Positions 43,362-51,646 of a DNA stretch of 64,000 nt are shown here, one piece after another (within the stretch, counting starts at the first letter, position 1; each line of letters opens with the position of its first letter). The stretch is from Scandinavium sp036495715 (GTDB lineage Bacteria; Pseudomonadota; Gammaproteobacteria; Enterobacterales; Enterobacteriaceae). The stretch is from positions 47,725 to 111,724 of the forward strand of contig DASXML010000052.1 in the NCBI GenBank assembly GCA_036495715.1. The letters run 5' to 3'. The notes beneath the pieces were generated by a model. It made no database searches. It was not told where the DNA came from and saw nothing but the letters and a program-made list of their open reading frames with translations. A program made the translations under genes and the position numbers.

Positions 43362-44234
43362 ATGTTGTATAAAGATGGCGTGCTTTTTATCGGCTCTATC
43401 CTCACTTCTTTTACGTTATGCGCTTCAGAGGTTAAACATCTTTCATTAAGTATGGGGGCCTTTGCGGTAACGTCTAAAATAGGGCAAGCGAGGAATATTC
43501 TATCGTCGGCAACCCTGACATTGCCTGCGATTTGTCAAAAAGAAGTATGCCCACGGCCAGCATCACTTACATTGTATGATGGTTCGACGGTAAGAATGGA
43601 AAATGGTGAAAACTACTACCGTGCAGTGATAAACGGTTTAGATATTGGTATTGCTATTCCCGATGAAAGTCTTCGTACGCTGAAGCAGGGCAAAGGCGGT
43701 AAGATTGTGGTTTCTGTGTTTCAGGGTACGCCTCCCTATCATACTGGTGCTTTCAGTAAATCTCTATTGACCTATGGACAGGAAGAGGAACCACAGCGTA
43801 TTGCAGTCGGTCTTGAGGGAAGTGTGGCGGCGGGCAGCTGTATTATTACTGAAGGTGAGGCGTTGAGCTTTACGTTGCGTTCAACGCAGGCAGAACTTGC
43901 GCAGCATCGTGGAAGTAAGCGAATGATTGAAAGCAAAAAAATCGCTTTTTCTTGCGTGAATGTGAATGCTATCGATTTGCGCTTCAGCGCCAGCAGTACT
44001 AAAAGCGGTGACCCGTCAATACTGTTTGATAAAGCGACGGGGGCCGGAGTTTCATTTACCTGGCAGGCCAATGGCGCTTCAGGCGATATTCTCTGGAACA
44101 ATACCCCTGTGACGCTTCCTGTCGCGGATAATAACCTCTCGGTAATGATGAACGCCTTTTGGCAGGGCGGTAACGAGCGCATCATGCCCGGCGTCTTTAC
44201 GTTTAATGGTATCTGGCATGCTGATTATCATTGA
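43362..44234 (+). CDS. Fimbrial tip adhesin (two-domain)
   Basis: A 290-residue exported protein whose C-terminal half (from about residue 146, GLEGSVAAGSCIITEGEALSF to FTFNGIWHADYH) is pilin-like, and whose N-terminal half (HLSLSMGAFAVTSKIGQARN and on) would be the receptor-binding lectin-like domain. Cys pairs are visible in CQKEVC and between SCIIT and FSCVNV. It is the last gene of the cluster and the only candidate adhesin. The binding domain has no family I recognise, so its ligand is unknown. Confidence 0.75.
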   Translation: MLYKDGVLFIGSILTSFTLCASEVKHLSLSMGAFAVTSKIGQARNILSSATLTLPAICQKEVCPRPASLTLYDGSTVRMENGENYYRAVINGLDIGIAIPDESLRTLKQGKGGKIVVSVFQGTPPYHTGAFSKSLLTYGQEEEPQRIAVGLEGSVAAGSCIITEGEALSFTLRSTQAELAQHRGSKRMIESKKIAFSCVNVNAIDLRFSASSTKSGDPSILFDKATGAGVSFTWQANGASGDILWNNTPVTLPVADNNLSVMMNAFWQGGNERIMPGVFTFNGIWHADYH

Positions 44235-44255
44235 TTTCAAATATCATTAGAAAAT

Positions 44256-44274
44256 GCCCGGCTATCTGCCGGGC
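44256..44274 (-). terminator. phn operon terminator
   Basis: GCCCGGC (44256-44262) / GCCGGGC (44268-44274) with a 5-base loop; on the minus strand it is followed by ATTTTC. It lies just beyond the phnP stop. A weaker copy is at 37737-37754. Confidence 0.8.
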
Positions 44275-44298
44275 GTTAATCCAGCACGATCTCCAGCC
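44269..44298. repeat. Right copy of 30-bp direct repeat (inside the phnP 3' end)
   Basis: Identical to 37749-37778. It covers the last 23 bases of phnP including its stop codon plus 7 bases of the terminator stem. The repeat could be the scar of an insertion event that duplicated the phnP end. Confidence 0.9.
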
Positions 44299-45034
44299 CG
44301 TCAAAACCCGCTTCAAACCCTTCTGGTAAGGCGTTTTTCATCATCCACACATCGAATTGATGGCTGATGTGCGTCAGGACCACGCGCGGGCAGCGGACGA
44401 TCTCGTTGATCGTCATGACCGTATTGAGATCGCAGTGATTACGCGGCGGCTCTGCTTTGGGTTCGTGGCTACAGTCGATGATCATCACCTGCGGATGATT
44501 GTTCAGCAGAAATTTCAGCGTTTTTTCCGGCAGCCCGGCGGTGTCTGATAACCAGGCCACGCGGCTGTGCGCGGATTCCAGCAGATAGCCGAACGTGAGT
44601 TTTGAATGAGTGAGCGGCAGCGGCGTCACCTGCAAACCTTGCAGTTCGAACACCACGAACGGTTCGACCGTATGGCTGAAATCAAGCAGGCCGGGATGTT
44701 TAAACAGATCGTCGCAGCCCTGCTCATCGGGTGGGCCGTAAACCGGAATCTTATCGCCCACGCCCCAGCGCAGCGGGAACAAGCCCTGCACGTGATCCAT
44801 GTGGTAATGGGTGAGTAAAAACTGGCAAAAACTGCCTGCGGGGTAGTGGTCCATCAGGTCAGGGATGCCCGCATCCAGCAGCGTGACGGCGTCGTTATAA
44901 CGCACTTCGGCGCTGCACGGGCGGCGACGATGGGTGTCGTCCTGTCGTGCGCGACGACAGGCGGCGCAGTCACAGCCAAACACCGGAACCAGCTGTGCGC
45001 CACCGGTGCCGGTCAGACGGAGGGTCAGGCTCAT
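44276..45034 (-). CDS. phnP: Phosphoribosyl 1,2-cyclic phosphate phosphodiesterase PhnP
   Basis: A 252-residue metallo-beta-lactamase-fold enzyme that opens the cyclic ribosyl phosphate left after C-P lyase action. The metal motif THYHMDH is at about residues 75-81. An N-terminal cysteine-rich part (CDCAACRRARQDD) forms the extra zinc site of PhnP, and further metal ligands lie in the LSDTAG and THISH segments. It is last in the phn transcript. A REP element separates it from phnO. Confidence 0.95.
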   Translation of the reverse strand: MSLTLRLTGTGGAQLVPVFGCDCAACRRARQDDTHRRRPCSAEVRYNDAVTLLDAGIPDLMDHYPAGSFCQFLLTHYHMDHVQGLFPLRWGVGDKIPVYGPPDEQGCDDLFKHPGLLDFSHTVEPFVVFELQGLQVTPLPLTHSKLTFGYLLESAHSRVAWLSDTAGLPEKTLKFLLNNHPQVMIIDCSHEPKAEPPRNHCDLNTVMTINEIVRCPRVVLTHISHQFDVWMMKNALPEGFEAGFDGLEIVLD

Positions 45035-45054
45035 GGTTTCCCCTTTATCAGAAA

Positions 45055-45144
45055 ATGCCCGGCGGCGCGTGGCTTGCCGGACCTACGGTACGAATGTGCT
45101 TGCCAGAATTTGTAGGCCTGGCAAACGCAGTGCCGCCGGGCGCG
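45055..45144. repeat. REP-type element between phnO and phnP
   Basis: Contains GCCCGGCGGCGCGTGGCTTGCC, TTTGTAGGCCTGGCAAACGC and GTGCCGCCGGGCGCG with hairpin potential. It sits inside the phn operon and probably dampens or stabilises the mRNA. Confidence 0.82.
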
Positions 45145-45576
45145 TTACAGCGCTTTTTTAAAACGGAAATGGCTTTGCTGATACCCTTCGCGCTGGTAAA
45201 AACGGTGCGCGTCGGTGCGCACTTTACCGCTGGAAAGCTCCATCAGGCTCGCGCCGCTGTTGCGGGCTTCGTCTTCTGCCCACGCGAGTAGACGCTGCCC
45301 AACGTTCAGGCCACGCATCTGTGGCAAAATCACCAGTTCCTGAATTTCACCAATCCAACAATTGAGATTCAGCGGGAACATCATCTGTATTCCAATCAGA
45401 CCGACGATGTCGCCATTCACTAGCGCCAACTGATAGCGTTGGTTTGGGTTGTTGAGATTCGCGGCAAAGCCCGCCGCGAAGGTGTTCCGGTCATACTCTT
45501 TTTGCTTTAATTCACAAATCAGTCCATATACTGCGTCGGTGTCATCCCGCGTGGCAGGGCGAAGTTCACAGGACAT
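45145..45576 (-). CDS. phnO: Aminoalkylphosphonate N-acetyltransferase PhnO
   Basis: A 143-residue GNAT enzyme that acetylates aminoalkylphosphonates before cleavage. It matches E. coli PhnO along its length: CELRPATRDDTDAVYGLICE at the start, WIGEIQELVILPQMRGLNVG with the acetyl-CoA loop, and AHRFYQREGYQQSHFRF at the end. It overlaps phnN by 11 bases. Confidence 0.95.
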   Translation of the reverse strand: MSCELRPATRDDTDAVYGLICELKQKEYDRNTFAAGFAANLNNPNQRYQLALVNGDIVGLIGIQMMFPLNLNCWIGEIQELVILPQMRGLNVGQRLLAWAEDEARNSGASLMELSSGKVRTDAHRFYQREGYQQSHFRFKKAL

Positions 45577-46132
45577 GCTGATCCTCTTTCGGGTGACTGT
45601 GGGCGCGGATCAGACGCATAAACGTCTCCACAGACTGTAGCAGACTGCCGTCGTTGTTCAGCATCAAACAGTCGTTAAGCGTATAACGCGCGGCGCGTTC
45701 CAGTCGCTGAACAATCTCCTTTTCCGTTTCACGGCCACGCTGTTCAAGTCGGCTTCGCAACACATCGGGCGAAACCTGCAAACAAATCGGCAGAAGTGCG
45801 TCGGCATAACGCGCTTTGGCCTGCGCCAGATGGGCGCGGGAACCGTTCACCACGACGTCAAACCCGGCGTGCAGCCACACGTCGATTTCAATGCCGACGC
45901 CGTAATAGAGCGCGTTGGCGTGCCAGCTCAGGGCGAAAAGCTGACGTTCAGCGCGGGTGAAAAATTCGTGTTCGCTCAAGGCGATATGGTTCTCGCTGCC
46001 CGCCGTTGAAGGGCGAGTGATATAGCGATGAGCGACCAACATGTGTGAATGTTCCCGCTGGCGTAACGCTGCCAGCAGACTGTCCTTCCCGGACCCGGAT
46101 GGGCCGACTAACCAGATAAGCCGTCCCGTCAT
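45566..46132 (-). CDS. phnN: Ribose 1,5-bisphosphate phosphokinase PhnN
   Basis: A 188-residue kinase making PRPP from ribose 1,5-bisphosphate. The P-loop GPSGSGKDS is at about residues 10-18 and the RYITRP stretch at about 36 is typical of guanylate-kinase-like folds. Start 46132 (MTGRLIW) shares a base with the phnM stop. Together with PhnP it disposes of the sugar phosphate produced by C-P lyase. Confidence 0.94.
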   Translation of the reverse strand: MTGRLIWLVGPSGSGKDSLLAALRQREHSHMLVAHRYITRPSTAGSENHIALSEHEFFTRAERQLFALSWHANALYYGVGIEIDVWLHAGFDVVVNGSRAHLAQAKARYADALLPICLQVSPDVLRSRLEQRGRETEKEIVQRLERAARYTLNDCLMLNNDGSLLQSVETFMRLIRAHSHPKEDQHVL

Positions 46133-47268
46133 CAGAAGACCCTCTTGCCCTGACGCCATACGTGGTCGATATGCACGTGTTCGCCTTTGCGATGCACCAG
46201 CACCAGGTCAGCGCGTTTGCCTTCGGCAATCACGCCACGGTCAGACAGATTCAGCGCCCGCGCCGGGTTGCGCGTGACCAGATGTACGGCCTGCGGCAGG
46301 GTAAACGCGTTGCGGTCGTCATCGGCGATACGGAACGCCGCGTCGAGCAGGCTCGCGGGGTAATAATCAGAGGAGAGAATATCCAGTTGTCCGAGTGATG
46401 CCAGCGCGTGCGCCGCGACGTTACCGGAATGCGAACCGCCACGCACAATATTCGGCGCGCCCATCAGCACATTCATGCCATGCTTGCGTGAAGACTCTGC
46501 GGCTTCGAAGGTGGTGGGAAATTCGGCGATCACGCTGCCAATTTGGTGCGATTCGACGACATGTTCGTGCGTAGCGTCATCATGGCTCGCCAGCGCGATA
46601 TTGCGCGAACGGCATGCCTGTGAAATCGCCATTCGGTTCGGCTGTGACCATTCGGCGGCCAGCGCCAGCTGTTCTTCTTCAAATTTATCCATCTGCTCGT
46701 TGGTGAGATGGTATTTGCCCTGATAGTAATCGCGATATTTCGAACGGTCGGCGTACTGACGCTGTCCCGGCGAGTGATCCATCAGCGACACCAGCGACAC
46801 CAGCTCGCGGTCAACCAGCTTTTCGAACAGCGGCAGGGTGGTGAAGTGCGGCAGTTCGCAGCGCAAATGCAGACGATGTTCGGCGCGGTTGAGGCCGCGC
46901 TTTTCCGTGTCCTCGATGGCGTTGATCATCTTCTCTAAATTTTCCAGACGGTCGCCACCGTCGCGCACGTCGCCTATCGCCACCGCGTCCAGCACCGTGG
47001 TGATACCGCTCGCCACCATCAGCGCATCGTGGCTGCTCATCGCGGAATGCGCGGGCCAGTCCACTTTCGGGCGCGGGGTGAAGAATTTGTCCAGATTATC
47101 GGTATGCAGCTCAATCAGTCCCGGCAGCAGCCAGCCGCCTTCGCCGTCCATCGCCTGTGGATCCTGGCTTTGGGTTTCGGCAAAGGCGCGGATCACGCCG
47201 TCCTGAACGTCGACCGAGCCGTGCACTACTTCGTCTTCCAGCACTAACTTCACGTTGTTGATAATCAT
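46132..47268 (-). CDS. phnM: RPnTP hydrolase PhnM
   Basis: A 378-residue amidohydrolase-family enzyme that removes pyrophosphate from the alkylphosphonate ribosyl triphosphate made by PhnI with PhnGHL. Metal-site stretches GLIELHTDN near residue 55 and SHDDATHEH near 235 are present. It overlaps phnL by 4 bases. Confidence 0.95.
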   Translation of the reverse strand: MIINNVKLVLEDEVVHGSVDVQDGVIRAFAETQSQDPQAMDGEGGWLLPGLIELHTDNLDKFFTPRPKVDWPAHSAMSSHDALMVASGITTVLDAVAIGDVRDGGDRLENLEKMINAIEDTEKRGLNRAEHRLHLRCELPHFTTLPLFEKLVDRELVSLVSLMDHSPGQRQYADRSKYRDYYQGKYHLTNEQMDKFEEEQLALAAEWSQPNRMAISQACRSRNIALASHDDATHEHVVESHQIGSVIAEFPTTFEAAESSRKHGMNVLMGAPNIVRGGSHSGNVAAHALASLGQLDILSSDYYPASLLDAAFRIADDDRNAFTLPQAVHLVTRNPARALNLSDRGVIAEGKRADLVLVHRKGEHVHIDHVWRQGKRVF

Positions 47269-47945
47269 GCTGCGGCTCCCATCGGGTGCAGGCGGTCAGC
47301 GACGCGATTGCGCACCGTTTCATCATGGAAAATGCCGACGATGGCCGCGCCACGCGCTTTGGCTTCGTCAATAAGATCAACCACCGCGGCGCTGTTTTTG
47401 GTGTCAAGCGAGGCGGTGGGCTCATCCAGCAACAAAATCGGGTAATCGACCACGAAACCGCGCGCGATATTGACGCGCTGCTGTTCGCCGCCGGAAAACG
47501 TCGAGGGCGCAAGGTGCCACAGGCGTTCTGGCACATTCAGACGTTCCAGCAGGCTGACGGCTTTGGTGCGGCACTGGTCGTACGGCACGCCGAGATCCAA
47601 CAGCGGCTGCATGACCACGTCGAGCGCGGAAATACGTGGGATCACCCGCAAGAACTGACTGACCCAGCCGATAGTGCCTTTGCGCACTTCCAGCACTTTG
47701 CGCGCCGGCGCGGTGACTAAATCGACCCACTCGTCGCCGTGTTTGATGTGGATATGGCCTTCATCGGGTAGATAGTTGGCGTACAGCGAACGCAGCAACG
47801 TCGATTTTCCGCTGCCGGAATGGCCGTGCAACACCACGCATTCTCCGGCGTTGACCGTCAGTTCGGCTTTATACAGCACCGGTAAATTGATGCCGTTTTG
47901 ATGATGCAGGACGAAGGTTTTACTCAGGTTTTCAACGCGAATCAT
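47265..47945 (-). CDS. phnL: PhnL, ABC-type ATPase of C-P lyase
   Basis: A 226-residue ATPase without membrane partner, same length as E. coli PhnL. Walker A GHSGSGKST is at about 40-48, signature TFSGGEQQRVNIARG, Walker B YPILLLDEPTASLD. It joins PhnGHI in attaching the phosphonate to the ribose of ATP. The start at 47945 (MIRVENLSK) matches the family; a longer frame from 48020 was rejected because it overlaps phnK in another frame. Confidence 0.95.
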   Translation of the reverse strand: MIRVENLSKTFVLHHQNGINLPVLYKAELTVNAGECVVLHGHSGSGKSTLLRSLYANYLPDEGHIHIKHGDEWVDLVTAPARKVLEVRKGTIGWVSQFLRVIPRISALDVVMQPLLDLGVPYDQCRTKAVSLLERLNVPERLWHLAPSTFSGGEQQRVNIARGFVVDYPILLLDEPTASLDTKNSAAVVDLIDEAKARGAAIVGIFHDETVRNRVADRLHPMGAAA

Positions 47946-47955
47946 AGTCAGATCC

Positions 47956-48714
47956 TTAGTTCTGCAACACAGACGAAACCAGCAGTTGGGTGTACGGATG
48001 GTGCGGGTCGTCGAGCACACGGTCGGTTAAACCACTTTCCACCACCTGACCCTCTTTCATCACCATCAGACGGTCGGCGAGCAGGCGCGCGACGCCCAAA
48101 TCATGGGTGACAATCACCACCGCCAGATCCAGTTCCACCACCAGACCGCGCAGCAGGTCGAGTAAACGTGCCTGTACGGAAACGTCCAGGCCACCGGTCG
48201 GCTCATCCATAAACACCAGTTTTGGATGGGTCACCAGGTTACGGGCGATTTGCAGACGCTGCTGCATCCCACCGGAAAAGGTGGTCGGCAGCTCATCAAT
48301 ACGCGACGGCGGGATTTCTACCGCTTCCAGCCACTGTTGCGCGGTTTCGCGGATGTTGCCGTAATGACGCGCGCCGGTTGCCATCAGGCGTTCGCCGATG
48401 TTGCCGCCCGCCGAGACCTGGCGACGCAGGCCGTCCATTGGGTGTTGATGCACCACGCCCCACTCGGTGCGCAGCAGGCGGCGACGTTCGCCTTCCGACA
48501 TACCGTACAGCGACTCATTTTCGTAAATCACTTCGCCCTGTTGCGGTGTGAGGCGCGCAGAAATCGCTTTCAGCAGCGTGGTTTTACCGGAGCCGGATTC
48601 GCCGACGATACCCAGCACTTCGCCCGGCCACAGTTCAAACGACACGTCGGTAAAGCCTTTGCCCGGCGCATAAAGATGGGTCAGGTTATTGACCGAAAGT
48701 AACGGCTGATTCAT
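47956..48714 (-). CDS. phnK: PhnK, ABC-type ATPase of the C-P lyase core complex
   Basis: A 252-residue ATPase that docks on the PhnGHIJ core. Walker A GESGSGKTT at about 37-45, signature TFSGGMQQRLQIARN, Walker B LVFMDEPTGGLD. It resembles oligopeptide-transporter ATPases but functions in the soluble complex. Overlaps phnJ by 4 bases. Confidence 0.95.
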   Translation of the reverse strand: MNQPLLSVNNLTHLYAPGKGFTDVSFELWPGEVLGIVGESGSGKTTLLKAISARLTPQQGEVIYENESLYGMSEGERRRLLRTEWGVVHQHPMDGLRRQVSAGGNIGERLMATGARHYGNIRETAQQWLEAVEIPPSRIDELPTTFSGGMQQRLQIARNLVTHPKLVFMDEPTGGLDVSVQARLLDLLRGLVVELDLAVVIVTHDLGVARLLADRLMVMKEGQVVESGLTDRVLDDPHHPYTQLLVSSVLQN

Positions 48715-49556
48715 TGACTTAACGCCTCGCTCTGTTGGCGGCAGAAATCGGTATCGGAGCAGACAAACATCCGTTTGCCGGTGTCATCGAGCACCACTTC
48801 ATCGAGATAGCTGTGGCGTGAACCACAGATAGCGCAAGGCTCTTCCCACGCCTGCACGGTGAACGGGTGATCGTCGAAATCGAGGCTTTCCACGCGGGTA
48901 TACGGCGGCACGGCGTAGATGCGTTTTTCGCGTCCCGCGCCGAACAGTTGCAGCGCGGGCATGCGGTCCATTTTCGGGTTATCGAATTTCGGGATCGGCG
49001 ACGGGTCCATCACGTAGCGATCGTTCACTTTCACCGGATAGGCATACGTGGTCGCGATATGGCCGAAACGGGCGATGTCTTCGTACAATTTCACCTGCAT
49101 CACGCCGTACTCTTCCAGCGCGTGCATGGTGCGGGTTTCGGTTTCGCGCGGTTCGATAAAGCGCAGCGGTTCCGGGATCGGCACCTGGAAAATCAGGATC
49201 TGATCTTCGGTCAGCGGCGTTTCGGGGATCCGGTGACGGGTCTGGATCAACGTCGCGTCTTCCGTGCGCTCGGTGGTATTCACCCCAGTGACGCGTTTGA
49301 AGAAGTTGCGGATCGACACGGCGTTAGTGGTGTCGTCTGCGCCCTGGTCGATCACTTTCAGCACGTCGGCTTCACCGATCACGCTGGCGGTGAGCTGAAT
49401 ACCGCCGGTGCCCCAGCCGTAAGGCATCGGCATTTCACGCCCGCCAAACGGAACCTGGTAGCCCGGAATGGCAACGGCTTTCAGAATGGCGCGGCGGATC
49501 ATGCGTTTGGTCTGTTCGTCGAGATAAGCGAAGTTATAGCCGCTGAGATTAGCCAC
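48711..49556 (-). CDS. phnJ: Carbon-phosphorus lyase PhnJ (radical SAM)
   Basis: A 281-residue enzyme that breaks the C-P bond using an Fe-S cluster and S-adenosylmethionine. The four conserved cysteines C241, C244, C266 and C272 are present (EPCAICGS, FVCSDTDFC). The GTG at 49556 (VANLSGYNFAYLDEQ) gives the exact family length and overlaps phnI by 8 bases; an apparent upstream ATG at 49718 would add 54 unrelated residues read out of frame inside phnI. Confidence 0.97.
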   Translation of the reverse strand: MANLSGYNFAYLDEQTKRMIRRAILKAVAIPGYQVPFGGREMPMPYGWGTGGIQLTASVIGEADVLKVIDQGADDTTNAVSIRNFFKRVTGVNTTERTEDATLIQTRHRIPETPLTEDQILIFQVPIPEPLRFIEPRETETRTMHALEEYGVMQVKLYEDIARFGHIATTYAYPVKVNDRYVMDPSPIPKFDNPKMDRMPALQLFGAGREKRIYAVPPYTRVESLDFDDHPFTVQAWEEPCAICGSRHSYLDEVVLDDTGKRMFVCSDTDFCRQQSEALSQ

Positions 49557-50613
49557 GAGTGCGCTCCTGTTGCAGGCGTTTGAGCAGTTCCAGTTCGGCC
49601 TGGAAATCGACGTAATGAGGCAGTTTGAGGTGCGAGACGAACCCGGCGGCTTCGACGTTATCGGCGTGGGCCAGCACGAATTCTTCGTCCTGCGCGGGGC
49701 CAGCAATGTGTTCGTCATAGTCGGGCGCCTGCAACGCGCGGTCCATCAGCGCCATCGCCATCGCTTTACGTTCGCTAAGGCCAAACACCAGCCCGTAGCC
49801 GCGCGTGAAGTGCGGGGACTCATCTTCCGTGGCGACAAAGCCGTTTACCATTTCGCATTCCGTCATCAGCAATTCGCCGACGTTCACGGCAAATCCCAGC
49901 TCTTCCGGCACGATTTCGATGTCCAGCGTGCCGCTGCGAATTTCCCCGGCAAACGGGTGGTTGCGCCCGTAGCCGCGCTGCGTGGAGTAAGCCATTGCCA
50001 GCAGATAGCCCTCATCACCGCGCATCAACTGTTGCAGGCGTGAGGCGCGAGAACACGGATAAACCGGCGGCGTGCGGGTGATGTCGTCCGGTGTTTCGCC
50101 CGCGTCTTCTTCCACTTTCGCCAGTCCCTGGCGAGTCAGCAGGCTGAACACATGCGGTGACGCGGCAGGCTGTTCATCGCTGGTGGTCACGCGCGGCGCT
50201 TCGCCGTTGGCGAGCAGGGTGAAATCCAGCAGGCGATGGGTGTAATCGTAAGTCGGGCCAAGCAACTGACCGCCGGGCACGTCTTTGTATACCGCCGAAA
50301 TTCGGCGCTCTAAACGCATGTCGGCGGTGTTAATCGGTTCGCTCACCGCCAGGCGCGGCAGGGTGGTGCGGTAGGCGCGCAGCAGGAAAATGGCTTCGAC
50401 GTTATCGCCGCTGGCCTGTTTGAGCGCCAGCGCCGCCAGCTCGCGGTCGGCGATGCCGCCTTCGGTCATCACCCGGTCGACGGCCAGATTCAGCTGTTGC
50501 TCTATTTGCGCGACGCTCAGCTCGGGAAGCTGTGCATCACCGCGGCGTTTCTGATCCTGTAAAGCGTGCGCGGCGGCGATCGCCTTTTCGCCCCCTTTGA
50601 CGGCTACGTACAT
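49549..50613 (-). CDS. phnI: C-P lyase core subunit PhnI
   Basis: A 354-residue core protein, same length as E. coli PhnI. With PhnGHL it displaces adenine of MgATP by the phosphonate. It begins MYVAVKGGEKAIAAAHALQD, and family landmarks RGYGRNHPFAGEIRSGTLDI and VSHLKLPHYVDFQAELELL are intact. One base is shared with phnH (TGATG). Confidence 0.96.
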   Translation of the reverse strand: MYVAVKGGEKAIAAAHALQDQKRRGDAQLPELSVAQIEQQLNLAVDRVMTEGGIADRELAALALKQASGDNVEAIFLLRAYRTTLPRLAVSEPINTADMRLERRISAVYKDVPGGQLLGPTYDYTHRLLDFTLLANGEAPRVTTSDEQPAASPHVFSLLTRQGLAKVEEDAGETPDDITRTPPVYPCSRASRLQQLMRGDEGYLLAMAYSTQRGYGRNHPFAGEIRSGTLDIEIVPEELGFAVNVGELLMTECEMVNGFVATEDESPHFTRGYGLVFGLSERKAMAMALMDRALQAPDYDEHIAGPAQDEEFVLAHADNVEAAGFVSHLKLPHYVDFQAELELLKRLQQERTRG

Positions 50614-51197
50614 CAGCAAACCTCCACGTGGGTGGTGCGCGGGATAGCCAGCAGGCGGTCGCCGCAGGTCAGAATGAGATCCACGCCCAGCGGGAACGGG
50701 TGCGGGCGCTCGGTCAGTTCGTGAATAATGCAATCCGGCAACTGTGGGGCGATCATCCGCTCTTCGTTAATGCCTGCGCCGGTCAGACGCAGCATCCGGC
50801 CACCGCTCAGGCTGCTGAGTTGCACAATCAGCGTGGCGCTGGTTTCTGGTGCGATGGCGCTGCCCGCGGATAACGCATTCAGTTGTTCGCTGCTGATCGA
50901 CGCGTCCGTGACCGCAAACAGCGCGTGCTGTGGCTGATCGACAAGGGGCGCGTTGGTGTGAAAGCGCAGATTCTGGCGAGCGATGTCGTTATCGACCGAC
51001 GCTGAGAGCCACACCGGAGTGTCGTTATCCGCCAGCGTCAGCAGCACGCTGGTGGTGGCCGGGGAGAGCGGCTGCCAGCCGTGTTTATGCTGATGCAGCG
51101 AGACAATCACGCCCGGCTCGCTCATGGCTTTCAGCAAGCGACGGAAACTGTGTTGGGCATCCTGCACCGGAAGGGGAAAAGCGGTTTGTAGGGTCAT
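50613..51197 (-). CDS. phnH: C-P lyase core subunit PhnH
   Basis: A 194-residue PLP-transferase-like fold protein, a subunit of the PhnGHIJ complex. It starts MTLQTAFPLPVQDAQHSFRR and contains TERPHPFPLGVDLILTCGD near the end, as in E. coli. Overlaps phnG by 4 bases. Confidence 0.95.
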   Translation of the reverse strand: MTLQTAFPLPVQDAQHSFRRLLKAMSEPGVIVSLHQHKHGWQPLSPATTSVLLTLADNDTPVWLSASVDNDIARQNLRFHTNAPLVDQPQHALFAVTDASISSEQLNALSAGSAIAPETSATLIVQLSSLSGGRMLRLTGAGINEERMIAPQLPDCIIHELTERPHPFPLGVDLILTCGDRLLAIPRTTHVEVC

Positions 51198-51646
51198 GCG
51201 TTGTCTCCACGCACTAAGGTAAAGAAGTCGACCCGGCTGGCGTTAACTTCAGCGTGGCGGGCGGCGATAAGGGCCTCGCGCTCTGCTTCCAACGGGGCAA
51301 TCAGGGTTTCCATCAGCGCCTGAAAATGGCTCTGGGTTTGCAGTAAGGCGTCAAGCGCCGCGCAGCGTTCAGCGTGGGCTTTATCGCGGCCCAATATCCA
51401 GCTGTAGCCGAGTGTGCCGTCATTCAGGCGCACGGTGGCGCGGGTTAACGTGGCGTCACCGGCGAAGAAGCGCGAACCGGTTGCGCCCATTCGTGCCTGG
51501 ATTTGCACCAGGCCGCTTTCCGGCGCGCGGAGGATGTCGTATTCCGGCGAAAGCTTCAGCGCCAGCATACGGGCGGCGAGTTGTTCTGGCTCGCTGTGAG
51601 CCAGCGCCGACATCCAGCGCTGGCGGGTTGCGGTATCGAAAGGCAT
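51194..51646 (-). CDS. phnG: C-P lyase core subunit PhnG
   Basis: A 150-residue core subunit identical in length to E. coli PhnG. Conserved blocks GLVQIQARMGATGSRFFAGD, GTLGYSWILGRDKAHAERCA and the end VNASRVDFFTLVRGDNA. Starts directly after the phnF stop, so it is translated with phnF. Confidence 0.95.
   Translation of the reverse strand: MPFDTATRQRWMSALAHSEPEQLAARMLALKLSPEYDILRAPESGLVQIQARMGATGSRFFAGDATLTRATVRLNDGTLGYSWILGRDKAHAERCAALDALLQTQSHFQALMETLIAPLEAEREALIAARHAEVNASRVDFFTLVRGDNA

Noticed and set aside
49557..49718. N-terminal extension of PhnJ
   Set aside because: Would add 54 residues read out of frame within phnI; PhnJ homology starts exactly at the GTG 49556.
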